This document shows positions 21,900-34,126 of a stretch of DNA of 64,000 nucleotides, piece by piece. The first letter of the stretch is position 1. Each line of letters opens with the position of its first letter. The translations under genes and the position numbers were made by a program. The notes beneath the pieces are model-generated. The model made no database searches. It worked only from the letters and a program-made list of their open reading frames with translations, and was not told where the DNA came from. The stretch is taken from the NCBI GenBank assembly GCA_965153455.1, contig OZ234499.1, positions 7,264,515-7,328,514 of the forward strand. The letters run 5' to 3'. This stretch comes from Sphagnum compactum. Lineage: Eukaryota; Bryophyta; Sphagnopsida; Sphagnales.

Positions 21900-24800
21900 C
21901 AAAAAATCACAATCTAGAATTGGGGGTTCAGTTCCACCCCAATTCTAAAACTAGGCCTTCAAACCAATTATGATTTGTGGCTAGTTCTTGAAATCAAAAC
22001 TAATTATGGTTAAGGTTTGGGTAGCTGGAATCGGAACCGCTAATTCCTAACTAGCAACCTCAGTACCCGACCAACATTTGATTTTATGATGCCACAAATT
22101 CAACAAATGGCTTCAAAAGTCATCATTATAATAAGAGGTCAGAACTTTGTTTATTATCATTTGACAATTTGTTATCTTTTAATATATATTTGTGTTTATA
22201 TGTTAATGTTTTTATACTAATTTTAATCACATTTCCAATCAAAATAAAAATTAAACAAAAATGGTTTAAGTCAAAACAAACTAGTTATTCTTTATACAAA
22301 CTTGATTATGTTTATTTTGATTGAAGTGTCTAATGATTTGTTGGTGTCCATGTTGATAAAGGTGATTAAATGCCCATTCGCAAACCATTCCCTGACTAAC
22401 GTGCTTGTCAAATGGCATGTCTTTTGTGATGGGCTTGATTAAAATCTTAGCATATATTTGAGTGCCCTGTGGCACATCTATTGCAACTAACTTGATTAAT
22501 TTGATTATACATGGCATGCCAAACATATATCAATTAATTAACTTTTTTTATAATGATCTAGCAAGATATTGGCTTATTTCACTACATAAATATGCCTAGA
22601 TTGCACATGTATGTTATTAACTTTGAAAGTACATCCACATCCACACCAAATGCGTGAGTCATCGCGATTAATAAACACTAAATTCAACTTTTGAAAATGC
22701 AAATATACACATGCTCATAATTGCAACCCAATTTTTTTAGATTAACATGAAATCTGAAAGTGTACAAATCAAAGTATGATGATACAATTTAATACTATAG
22801 GTTGCACATTATATTTTACATACACATATGATTTGGTTTGTTTCTAAAACCAAACTAAGACCACATTATAATATCCCCAATTGCATCTTCTATAATGCAA
22901 AATGACATTCATTGTTACAACCCTAGCCCTGGGCTCACAACTAAATTAAGCCACGACAAGGAAAATAGGGCATGAAAATGTCCTTAGATTCAAACACATT
23001 TCCATGAATATGTGAAAGTGAATCCCAACATTCCTAAGTGAATGTCACAGATTTATGAAACAAGGTACATTCCAAAAACAAATTCCAAGTGTGATATGAT
23101 GTTGGAAAGTTCTCTTCAAGGGTTATATATAACATTTCCTTTGAGATCTTTCAAATCTGCTAATTTTTTTAAAAAAAATGTGACAAAGTTGACCGATGAT
23201 CCTTTGACCAAGCTAGTGTGGTAGAAATTGAAGTTGATAGTTTGTGATTGGAAATAAGAGTGAATGATTTGTTGCATGTTGAAGTTTTGTGAAAAGACAA
23301 AAAATAAATAAAAGTTATCTCTATCTAGTTGGAGACAAAAAAAAATTGCTTGCATAAACTAGTTAGTGGTAGTGTGGCACCACCGAACTTCAATTTTTTT
23401 TTGAAAGGGAGATGGGTTTTTCAATAATTTAGATATGAATTTTTTGAAACGTTTGCTTCTCAATTTAAAAAAATAAAATTGTATCGCAATTCTTTTGCAA
23501 CTATGGTTTCAATTGCATACCTTTCTACAATTTCATGCACACCATGAAATCTTTGACCTCATACTGCAATTCTTTATTTTTGTTTGCACTACACCTTGTT
23601 CATCTACAATGCCTTCATAGAACAACCACCACCCTCACAATAAAGTTTGTCATCATGCATAATTGCTTGTCATTATATCAACAACCCTAGCAAATACCGT
23701 AGTACCTTTTCAGGTTCGGCATCTCAGTGCTGAATAATTATCTTAATTCTTAATTCGACGATTAAAATTTGAACTCTGAAAATTTCAGTATTCTGTATCA
23801 AATGTATTATAACCAAATGTTTGTATAAAGAAAGTTTAGTGCTTTTGTGCTGACTTGGTTAGTAAGTTGCTCTTGTACACCATTGGGAGAGGAGGAGGTT
23901 CAAGGATCAAACTTGGTTGGCTGCATCAATTTTTTAAATTTTCATCATAACTAACTGTTAATATCCAAAAAATTTGACAAATTAAAAAATAATTTAATTT
24001 ATGTCCTTTTCACAATTTTCAATCATGTTCCATTTTCATTCATCCATCTTTGATATCCAAATTCTTTCATTCCTCATTCTTTTACTTATCATCCAACCAT
24101 CCATCATTCACCCCCCCCTACTTTTAAATCACTGTTATTTGTTGCTCTTTTATTAACAATCATTTTGTCTTCACCTATTCATCTTATTTCATCTGATGTT
24201 GTTCGTTCGTGTATATATTTTCAATTCATCCATGTTTTCAGTTCAATTATCATTCAATTGTCCTTCATCTCCCATTCAACAAGTATTCATCCATTAAAAA
24301 ATCAATCCATCAACACTCACATGCTTGCTGCTTGAGCTCACTTGCTCACATCCAAGTTTCTTGAAATCAATTGTCAATAGTTTTCAGTTTTTTCTAAATG
24401 GAATGCTTTGTCTTATAGAAGAGGGCAAGCAATGGCCAAATGGACAATTAATGTGATGTTAATGTAATATGATTGTAATGGAGTTATGAGTGGATTTCGA
24501 TTCCTGGTTACCGTTCTAATGCACTAAAATCAAGAAAATTAATCAAACCAAGCAGCAAGCAAAACAACATGATGTGTGAATCATGAATCAAAAGCTTAAA
24601 GGGAGATACAATAGTTACCCATAAAGTAACCCTGAACTAGGGCTATTGGGCCCCAATTTCACAAAAACTGAGAACAAAATCAAAAGTCAGGATGAAAACT
24701 GAATAGAGGAGAGAAAAACAGGGACCAAACTCTTTTTCTCACCTAAATTGGTCCTCACAGGAGTTTCACCCCCAGTTTTGGATTTGCCTTATCTGTGCCT

Positions 24801-25300
24801 TCACTTCTGCTCATATTCTTCAGTTATTCAAGTCTTGTCAGAATACAATCCTGCAAATTTTGTAAACTGATACCCAGTTTCATTAGAAGCTACCCAATTT
24901 TGCTCACTTTCTGACTACAGTCAAATTGGGGATGAAACGGGGACTAGAGGGTCAAACTAGGGCCCACATAGAGGGAGACTTTAAGGATACATCTAATATC
25001 AATAGAACCTAAACTTGTCCAAAGTTTTGAAAATGGCAAAGAAACTCTAAAATTCTAGAATGTTATTTATCTTCAAGCTCCAAGAGGTCAAAATACATCT
25101 TCCCACAATTTGCTTCAAAAGAGCAACCGTGAAGAAGAAGAAAACACAAAAGATCAGGATTGCTGGGAACACCACATCATCATCATTAAACCCCACTAAA
25201 ATTACAAGGAAGATCAGGCAAATACTTGTTCTGAATGGGTCCTCAAAGTGACACACAAGCTTGCAATCAATCAAATAGTACTGTCACAGCAAACACACTA
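21900..25300. other. AT-rich intergenic DNA, no gene seen
   Basis: No supported coding stretch. A short poly-C run lies near 24112. Open frames up to 81 codons occur on the minus strand (22281-22526), but without motifs. The part nearest 25800 may hold the 3' UTR of the HAD gene. Confidence 0.5.
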
Positions 25301-25811
25301 CATCTCATGTGTGCAAGGTCACAGAATTGTGTCCCAAAAACAGCAATGCCAGACACTAGTGAAGGCCTAAGGATCTGTCAGATACTAGATTGAGGTGATC
25401 TAGTGCCCATGGGATACAAGTTATATGCATAAGCAACAGTGCAAGAAATTAAGGAAGGGGAAGTTTAGAGAAAAATTGTGAAGAGGTCATACCTCCAAGA
25501 GCTTGTATGTGCCATCATCCCAAGTACCTCAACAACAGGAGTGTATGTCCCGAATGAGGCCAACCTGGCAACTCATGGTGACCACTGTCACAAGGCCTTC
25601 TACAATGTTTACATTATGGAGACACCTAGCATCTTTAGTATTGCTGCTGCTTTGTGAAGACCTGCAAGGAATGTCAATTTTGGTCTGTTAGTTTGGAAGC
25701 TATCAACCATTAAAAGTTCAATTGGACATTAGATAGTACCAGAGTGATAGAATCACATGTTGCACTCTCAATCTGCATGATGGTGCATATGTTGAACAAT
25801 CCACTCACAGG

Positions 25812-28527
25812 TCACACAGCTGCTGCATATTGTGAAGTTTCCTTGGGTTGGGTGGACCATTGAAGAATTGGCCACCCACGCTTTGTAGCAATTGCCTTCA
25901 GTCGTGAGTCTGGGTTCACTGCATGTGGCTGTCCAGCCTGATAGCACCCACCAAAGAAAAATGTGGGTTCCTCCATTGGATAGTCTTTCTTGGGACTGAC
26001 CTTACAAGACTTGAGAGTCAGTGAATTTCTAAATGCAGGTGGTGTCATTCTCTGCATAATGTGTTCAATAGTAATGTAACTTACTATTTCCAGCATGGGA
26101 AGGTCTGCAATACTGTCACCAAAAGCCAAACTGTCTGCTAGTGACACCCCATGCACCCTGGCATACTCTTGCATGCGGTCAGCTTTCTCTGTATTGCTTG
26201 CAGCCATCCCCTTGAGCTTTCCTGTGAATCTGACACAAATACTTTTGTCATGTTCATGATAGCAGCATTGAAGAGTAAGAGAACAGTGAAGGCACCTATT
26301 TGTGAGTGAGGGACCATTTTGTCTTTCACCCATGTTAGTCTTTGTGGAAAGAAGATTCTTTTATAAATAGTACAATATGCACACCAAATTCTAAGTTTCA
26401 CATGGATATGTGTGTGCCTACCTGCCCTCTTTTTCGACCAGCTCAGCAGCATAAACAAAATCTGCGAGAAATAAATCCAACATATAAAAAAAGCAGAGGG
26501 TGGTTGAGCAGCATGAAACACATAAACTAAACACTGGGATTCTTCAAAACTCATGAGATGAACTCATCAGCTTCACACCTGCACCAAGATCAAGGGCCAA
26601 GGGAGCAATTTGGAAGTCAAGAGCCCCTGTCACAAACACAATCTTGTAGCCTCTCTCCTTCAACTGTTGAATGAGCTCCACAGCCCCATTGAAAATTCTG
26701 TTTCCCATCAACAGGCTCCATTCAGACTGCCAGACCCATTCAGTATAGAATCCCACAACATTCTCTTATCTCTTGAAACTTGACCAGACACAGGAAAGTT
26801 GTTTTGATTCTGTTGCATGCTCACAGTCTGAATCTTGCTGTGTGACAGAGATGTGTTAACATGAAGGACATCCTCATCCTTTCAGAACAAGACATAACTT
26901 TTTTATCACAGATTTGGCAACTTTGCAAAGCAGTGCACATTATATGAAACATTTGAGGTTGTCTGTAATTAAGAATCTGCTTTCAAGATCTTGCCTAGGC
27001 TTGTAATACTTCTTGTAGATCAGAGCTGCCATGGCATCTTTGAGGCTTGTAGATCGTCCATTATAGCTTCGGTAGAAAACTCGATTGAAAAGAGCTCGAT
27101 CAATACGGTCAATTAACAAGTAGAAGATCCCCTTCAATGCAAACCAGGGTACCCAGAATAACTTCAAGAATAATGGCAATTCAGACATGCGAACAGCAAA
27201 GTAAGCCAGCACCACATTTGTCCGGGTGATAGTCCCATCAACATCAAAGAAGGCTGCCTTCAGTGGCCCATCAATCATGCTCTTCTCTCTCAGGAAGGTT
27301 TCAGTCTGTGACTCCACATGCTTATCATCTAGAGCCCTGGCAGTCGACTTGGTTTCTTTTAAAGTGACTTTCTGTTGTTGCTGTAAATGAGAGGAGACCG
27401 AGCAAAGAGGAAAGTTGGGAGATGCACAAGCTTTGGATGGCACTCTGACCACCACGGAACAAGCAGTGTGATGAACCACCCTTCTGCAGTTCTTTCTGCG
27501 ATGCAAAAAACTGGACTCCAATTTCTTAGTGCTTTCCAGATGTGCAACTGCAGAAGTGTGTCCTGGAAAACCTAATCCAAGCCCAAAAAAGTTATAAGAG
27601 GGTGTACCTATATGATGTGGTTTAAAATACTGGGAATGAGATTCTTTTGGGCTCAATCTGACATGCAGAAGGAAACTGCTGGAATTGCTTTCTGAACAGA
27701 TATTAAATAGAAAACAGAAAACATAAAGAATCCAAAAGAATTCTTCCAGGAACTCAGCAGTTCACCAAATTTCTGTTTGAGCTTCACTTAGAAGGAGAGA
27801 TAAAACTGGAAAGGTGCTCACAAATCTTGTAGTAAATTTTGTATCTCGCAAAAGCTGCTGTAGCAGGAAGAGAAAATCGGGATAATCTCTAAAGGTATGT
27901 AAGTGGCCTTGTAACTCTGCAGTTTAGACTTACAGGAAGGCCAGCTCTTTAGTGGTTACTTCACTGAGAGGGGCAATGTTGTCACCATTCTCCATGGCTT
28001 CACGACCTTATGCACTACCGAGGAACATCGTCTTTTCACAAATGTTTTGATCTAAATTACACTCGAAAGGCGATTGAAATTCTACTCTTGGCATTGAAAG
28101 ATTACGAGCTTGCTGCACTGTTTTTTGACAATGCGCGTGACATTACTGTGCTTCTTTCTCGCACTTCACGCAAGTTCAATCAACAGAATGTTTCGAGCTG
28201 TCCAGAATCGAGAAAAACATTTTGTGTAGCTACTGAAAATGCTACACAAAATCCAGCAGGCATACACATAAACATGGTCTACGAACAAAATTGCAAATAC
28301 CTGCGTTGTTGTGCCCGGACGACAGCTTTGCACTCCCATTGATGACACTTCCTGGCTCCCATGAATGCAATGAAGCAAACGACGCCATAATAGACGGCAT
28401 CTTCATCCCCCGCTCCAGAGGCGAGGCGGAGGTGGAGGAGAACCGTATCGAAGCACGGTAAAACCAAATCCCATGGTGCTGGTGCGCCGGTATCGCAAAC
28501 GACATCGGAAAAAGAGAAACAAATCAC
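25812..28527 (-). CDS. HAD-superfamily subfamily IB hydrolase (phosphoserine-phosphatase-like)
   Basis: Six exons read on the minus strand: 28527-28301, 27657-26995, 26697-26579, 26461-26422, 26229-26085 and 25937-25812. Phases agree at every joint and the total is 1320 nt (439 residues plus stop). HAD motifs are in order: motif I FFDVDGTITRTN (exon 2), motif II threonine in VFVTGALDF (exon 3), motif III lysine in NTEKADRM and motif IV FGDSIADLPML (exon 5), then the conserved end HAVNPDSRLKAIATKRGWPI (exon 6). Between motif I and the cap is a hydrophobic stretch (LFLKLFWVPWFALKGIFYLL) typical of this plant/bacterial HAD-IB group, which suggests membrane association. The enzyme probably removes phosphate from a small molecule; the substrate is unknown. 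The first about 160 residues before motif I are not conserved and could hold an organelle signal. Exon 1 is included because the second exon has no ATG before motif I other than one close to it, and because its phase fits. If exon 1 is untranslated, translation would start near the MIDGPLKAAFF methionine. Intron 2 appears to be GC-AG. Confidence 0.88.
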
Positions 28528-28990
28528 ACAAGAGAAACACTGAAACTTCGGCTTGGTGGCGTGAATTGAAATCCGACGTTGAAACTCCCGTTTCTATCTC
28601 TCTATCTCCGTGTTTATCTGTGTCTGTTTCTGTCCGTCTCTGGTTCTCTGTGTGTCTTTGTGTGTGTGTCTCTGTGTTGTTATTCCCAAACTGAAAAGAG
28701 CCACACACAGCTTCTATGTCGAGAAGGAGAACATAAAAATATGCAGTAAACGCGAGAACCGATACCGAACCAAAAGCAACCAAAAAAAACCAAGTTCTAT
28801 CCCTTCCTACACGACTTAGACAAAAATCAAACAGACACTTCCTCGTCTACCTATTTCAGCAAAACAAGAAGAAGAAAGAAAACAACCCCGCAAAAAAAAT
28901 GCTGCTGCTGCTGCTGCACAACACCATTACATTTCAACAACACTCGCTTTCTCTCTGTTCCTCTGTCCCTCCGTCCCTTCCAATGTTTTT
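28528..28990 (-). promoter_or_regulatory. Probable promoter and leader region of the HAD gene
   Basis: Sequence upstream of the first ATG is rich in CT/GA simple repeats (TCTGTCTCTG words at 28600-28680 and GCTGCTGCTGCTGCTG at 28901-28916), common in plant core promoters and leaders. No clear TATA box was pinned down. Confidence 0.35.
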
Positions 28991-29060
28991 TATTGTCAAT
29001 TTTGTGATGTAGCCAAAAGTGAGGATCGTCCATAGGAAGATTTAGCCACATTTGTTACAA
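28985..29060. repeat. Dispersed repeat, copy 1 (pair with 29540-29616)
   Basis: Shares the words CAATTTTGTGATGTAGCCAA, then GATC(G/C)TC, A(T/G)AAGATTT and GCTA with 29540-29616 in the same orientation. The intervening DNA is AT-rich. Possibly a small element or a duplicated end. Confidence 0.6.
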
Positions 29061-29539
29061 GCTAAATATGAAAATACAAAAATACAAAACATCTTTCTAT
29101 ATTATTGGCTACCTCCTTGTATAGAAATCTGGCAATTTTTTTAAAAAAATTGGTCGAATTCTGGCTACAGAAAATCTCAAAAAGCACTCCATTTTTAGCA
29201 CTTTTTGATTCTTAATTTCACTTCTTGGCTCTCCCCAATCTCGAACTTTTTCTTTCTCTCTCTCTCTTCTGTGTGAGTCTGTCGCCTTATATCTCCAGTG
29301 TTTTTATTTCCTGGCGAAATTTTGCTATTTTTTGACAAAGAAATTGGGAAATTTTTAGGAATTTTGTTTTTCTCACTGTAAATTAGACTATTTTGGCTTT
29401 TTTTTGGGTTTAATTTCGCCAAAATATCGATATCAAAAAAATGAAAAAGAAATCACTGCTTATCTCTGATTTTATTTTTTCCTCTTTGGTTTTTGTTTTT
29501 GGGATATGTAGGGAAGAGGGTGTATTTTTTCTTTTCTTT

Positions 29540-29616
29540 TTTGAAATTTCAATTTTGTGATGTAGCCAAACTGCTGGTGATCCTCGATAAGAAGATTTTA
29601 TCCAAATTTGGCTATA
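29540..29616. repeat. Dispersed repeat, copy 2 (pair with 28985-29060)
   Basis: Direct repeat of 28985-29060, about 555 bp downstream, diverged by substitutions and small indels. The pair could mark the ends of one short element. Confidence 0.6.
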
Positions 29617-29680
29617 GAGTTTTTTGAAAAATAAACAGTCCTTTTTTTATATTTTGGCGAACTGCTGGAAACCAGTTGTC

Positions 29681-29700
29681 AAAAAAAAAAAAAAAAAAAA
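29681..29700. repeat. Poly-A tract
   Basis: Run of 20 adenines. It could be a retroposed tail, but nothing coding precedes it on the plus strand. Confidence 0.8.
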
Positions 29701-30263
29701 ACTGGCGAAAAAATAAAGGGCCAATTTTTTTTTCCAAAGATTAGAATCCTTTTGTACATGTGGAAATCAATCCTATTTCTTTCAGGTAAGGGAAAAAAAA
29801 AGCGGAACAACCTCTCAGGAAATGCAATAAAAGCGTGACTTCGGAACTTACACAACCCCAACTACTACTCTCTCCCATTGGTGGAAATTTGTACAAAAGT
29901 GGGGTTTCCATTCTGCCATAGGTTCGGTTCAGATATTTCCTACTTATTGCAGATAAAGTCAGATGATACAAAAATTTGCCAAAACTTTATTCCCAGGAAA
30001 AACATAGCCAAGAAAGAAGTGGTACAAAGTCCTAATTGAAAACCAAAGGTGTGTGTACAAGTACTAAATTTTTTGGGTCCCCCATGGGGCTAATACTGTG
30101 GTACCTTGACAGCTTCAGCACTAATCTACGTATGAAGGAACGTGTGTTAACCTTGCAAACACACGGCAGATCTAGAAAATGTACAAGGGAAAAAGAAAAA
30201 TGAAAAGGATTAAGTTTACGGGATGTGAAGCTTACACAAACTAGATGTCAAAATCTCTATGTC

Positions 30264-31420
30264 TCAACAACCAATTGATTGTAAGACGCCAATTGTGGTG
30301 ATGGGGGGTGTGTTTTGAAGGAGTGGAAGTTGGGAAGTAGCTAGTCCTATCATTACCGCCCAACTTAAGATGGAAGATGCTTTCATTCTTTGAAATGAAA
30401 TTGAGATTTTTTTATGAAGAAAAATAACTAAAACAAAAAAGGAGGCCTTCTGACTTTTTGAAATTTCATATGGCATTGGCACAATTGTGTGAAAACACAT
30501 CAGCTTGTTTGTTTAGACATTCAAACATCTCAATTGCTAAAAGGATGAAATGATTAATAAGGTGTAAGTCGTAATAGTTCTTTTCTTTGGCTTGAGTTAC
30601 TTTGGAGGCAACAAATTTTCGGGTTGTGTAAGATTGATGAAGTAAATTCACTCGTGTTGGATCAACAATGACAACATCGACTAATGTGTGAATTTCATCT
30701 TTGGTGAGCACAATGTCAACTTGTCAATGAGAGGAATGGAACGTGGTTGAAAGAAGCGCATGTAATTGTTCTTATCCCACATGGAAGTCAACATCTCGTG
30801 CAATGGCGGCAAAAGTGTCACGAATTGCAACATGGGTGCCCATGCGCTCATTGCCACCGACGCAACGTAAAAGGTGGACACTTGTAGCATTGATGGGATG
30901 TGTGCACACACATCAAAGGATACTTGCAATTGAAGGATGTGGTAATCCAAGTTATGTTTGAAACATTGTGGAGAAAGATGAGGAAGATATTTGAAAAGCT
31001 AGGAAGACTAGTCAGGCTAGGAAGGTTAGTCAAGTTGTAAGCCAAACGCCTACTCCAAGGTTGAAACATGATAAGATTCGAACGCGATGGGTCTCACATA
31101 TCATGTCAAAGAGCATGTTGGAAAGGGTATGATGGTGCAAACGTTCCAAGATGGAATCTTAAAATTGAACCATTTGTTGCCCGATGATTTGTTCAAAGGG
31201 AGGAAGACACACCTGTGTTAGGGGCGGTAGAAAATTGCAAGCCACCTTGAAATGTTGTTGGAAAGGGACGAACCGAAACATTTCAAATCATGTTGGTGCC
31301 TTTGGAAAGCTCTCAACGAAGAGGGGTGCATGGGATTGGTTCCATGACATTTGGACTTGCGATGCAATAGTGCAATTTTTTTTGAATATTGAATGATTTT
31401 TTCATTGAAAACCAAATTAA
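30264..31420 (-). pseudogene. Non-LTR-type reverse transcriptase remnant, C-terminal part (RT family 1, fragment c)
   Basis: Reading minus from about 31420 to 30430 gives words of the C-terminal end of the same plant RT family: GTHVAIRDTFAAIARDVDFH near 30830-30780, then EIHTLVDVVIVDPTRVNLL near 30700-30645, and AIEMFECLNKQADVF near 30540-30500. Frames must be changed near 30725, and stops are present, so it is dead. No catalytic motif is retained. It may contain the endonuclease-like or nucleic-acid-binding tail of the element. Confidence 0.65.
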
Positions 31421-31429
31421 ATATGAATT

Positions 31430-33300
31430 CACAGCAAAGTTTTTACATAACACTATGACTAACGTGCCATATGACATGTCAAGGGTGTTAACATTGGTGT
31501 TATCATAACATGCAATCTTTGAAAACCCTAGGTTCTAGGTTATCACACCAATATTATATAAAACTACATAAAATGTCAAATTATCTCAATGTTAAACACC
31601 ATCTCACCCCTCCTTTTCACACAATTTGAAAAACATCATAAGAACCTTTGAATGTTGAAAAACTTATTTTTCCTTCTCCATGCCTTTTTTATTTCTACCT
31701 CTACAAACATGTGTTGTAATTTATTAAACTTGTATTTTGTTATAGATGAAAAATATATACAATAAACCACAAATAAACCACAAATGTGCGTTACAATTTA
31801 TTTATTCTATTTATAACAATTTGTTTGCTCTATTGTTGTAATTAGCTTGTTAATGCTACAATTAAGTGTTGCTACATTGATCTATTACATTGTGTTAAAT
31901 GTTTATTGCTATGATAAATTTATTAACATTACAACTGAACATTGTTACATTAACTTGCTCCATTGCACTACTAATTCACATCATCCATTATTGCCATTGC
32001 TATAATTTATTTATTATTATTGTTCCCACTCCATCATCACTACCGTCATAAGCAACATGTTATCATTCCCATTCCTATTATAAGTGGCATTGTTGTAATC
32101 CACAATCTATCTTTATTCCATCACTACAAATGACATTGTTACAAATGTGCACTGTATTCCCATTACATCATCATTGCTACTATTGCAATCAACCTATTCC
32201 AATGCTTACAAGCACAAATGGCAACAAATAAAATTCATTCAATTTTAATTTATTTCAACAAACACATACAAATAAACCCTTAAAGATGTGTAATTTTTTT
32301 TGAAGACTATTGAATCGTGTTTTGTTCACAACATTTCATACAAGCAGCGGGTAATGTCTTGCAAGGTCAGACATAAGCACATAAAACAAATGGATCGAAA
32401 CAATTGAAATGAAGAACCAAAAATGAGTTGGAAAAAAAAATCCACATTTAATAGGGACCTAATATTTTTGTTGAATGTTATAAGGTTGGGGAGCTAGATT
32501 TCTTTCGATTACCAAAACCGAACAAAAACAAGTGAAATGAAATTTAAAGCTCAGTGATTTTGATGAAATCTGAAATTATAATATCATTTGTTTGTTTTCG
32601 AAGCTTGGATTCATCCCAAAACTTTTCCACTCCAATGCAAAGCTCCCGCCATTATAAGTTTCATATAAATGGGTTCTTTAAAGACTTGTATAATTTTCAA
32701 GTTATAAGAAACAAATGTTATCAATTTCAAATTGTCATATGGATATTGTAACAATAAAATACCACAAAACAAAAAGTTGGATATGGGAGCTTGCAAGCAA
32801 AAAAGACCAAATTAAGGAAGCTTGCTAAGAAACTTTTACAAGGGAAGCAACGATGAAGTTCGAGTGTTGTAAAACAAAAAAATTAAGTGTGGATGTTATT
32901 GAGAGGAGTTTGTGAACATGTTTAAAAAATACTTGATGATGGTGAAACCACATCATTCATCTGCATTTGAAATCTCAAATAAGATCTCTAAACATAAAAC
33001 TATTTTTTCTAGCTATTCAAATTGTGTGTTTCACCACTTAACTTGGAAGATGTTAAATATGTAAAAAGTCCTTATATGTCAATAATATAAAAATATTTTT
33101 ATGTGATTTATTTCTCCTTCCTTGCCCTTTTTCAATTTAAGATGTAAGCGTAACCGACAACAAAACACCATGTTCAAGACCTACTAACCCATTTAACAAG
33201 TTATGGACTAGGTAACTTGTGGGAGGATGGTGGTTATGAAACATAACCTATTTTTCAAATGTTACCGGGGGCAAATGACTGATGTAGATTGGTCACCTTG
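31430..33300. other. AT-rich intergenic DNA
   Basis: Stretch 31740-32240 contains loosely repeated words such as TTGCTACATT, CATTGTTACA and CACTACTTACAT. No gene or RNA was recognised. Confidence 0.5.
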
Positions 33301-33309
33301 ATTTTACAT

Positions 33310-33725
33310 CCTCGAGTTGAGGGTGTTAGCATGTGATGTGAATGCTAGGTTAATATTAAGTGATGATAGGTTAAATGTTTAGCATTAAGCCTAACACTAA
33401 GTGAAAATGTGAGGGTGATAACGTGTGATGTGAATGTTAAATTAGTGCTAAGTGCTGATAGGTTAATGTTAATTGATAGGTTAGTGTTTAGGATTAGGCC
33501 TAACATTAGGTGAAGGTGTGAGGGTGTTAACGAGTGATGTGAATGTTAGGTTATGATAGATTAGTGTTAATTGATAGGTTAGTGTTTAGAATTAGGCCTA
33601 ACACTAGGTGAAGGTGTGAGGGTGTTAATGAGTGATGTGAATGTTAGGTTAGTGCTAAGTGATGATAGATTTAGTGTTAATTAACAGGTTAGTGTTTAAG
33701 ATTAGGCCTAACACTAGGTGTGGTC
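33310..33725. repeat. Tandem repeat, period about 97-111 bp, four copies
   Basis: The word GAGGGTGTTAACGAGTGATG (with variants) starts units near 33315, 33412, 33523 and 33619. Each unit continues with GAATGTTAGGTTAGTG and then AGGCCTAACACTAGGTGAAG. Unit lengths differ by small indels. Satellite-like, no coding potential. Confidence 0.85.
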
Positions 33726-34126
33726 GTAGCTTTATTTTGGGGGGAACTGAAACCTAATGAAAAAGTATTTTTATGTCCATTCACCATCCATCTTTCATTG
33801 TGAGCGTGGTGGCTATTAATGCACTCTGGCCCTGAAAGACAACCCACGCTACCTCCTCCAAAGCGAAAAGTACGTTAAGCTTTTATTGACACAAGATGTT
33901 TTAAATGGATTTGAGTCTTGGGAACCCCACCCCCCCTCCTCCCTGCCCCTCCCCCACCCCCCATTCAGCTTCCTGAATTAATGCAGGAACTTTTTCATAC
34001 TGGCCTTTTTAACAGGCATTATTAACTCATTGCATCTATTGTTCGATTTTAGTAAATTTTCAAGTTTTAATTTTGGTAAAATGTGCTTCCTCCAAAACCC
34101 AATCGGCCCATTAAAAGCCAAGGGGG

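Noticed and set aside
22281-22526. 81-codon minus-strand ORF
   Set aside because: No motif, AT-rich flanks, no splice context.
28403-28783. 126-codon minus-strand ORF with TETHTQRHTE-type repeats
   Set aside because: Produced by CT/GT simple repeats upstream of the HAD gene.
29681-29700. Poly-A tail of a processed pseudogene
   Set aside because: No coding-like or gene-derived sequence precedes the tract on the plus strand.
33310-33725. CRISPR-like array
   Set aside because: Units are about 100 bp and repeat along their whole length without unique spacers; this is a eukaryotic satellite-type repeat.
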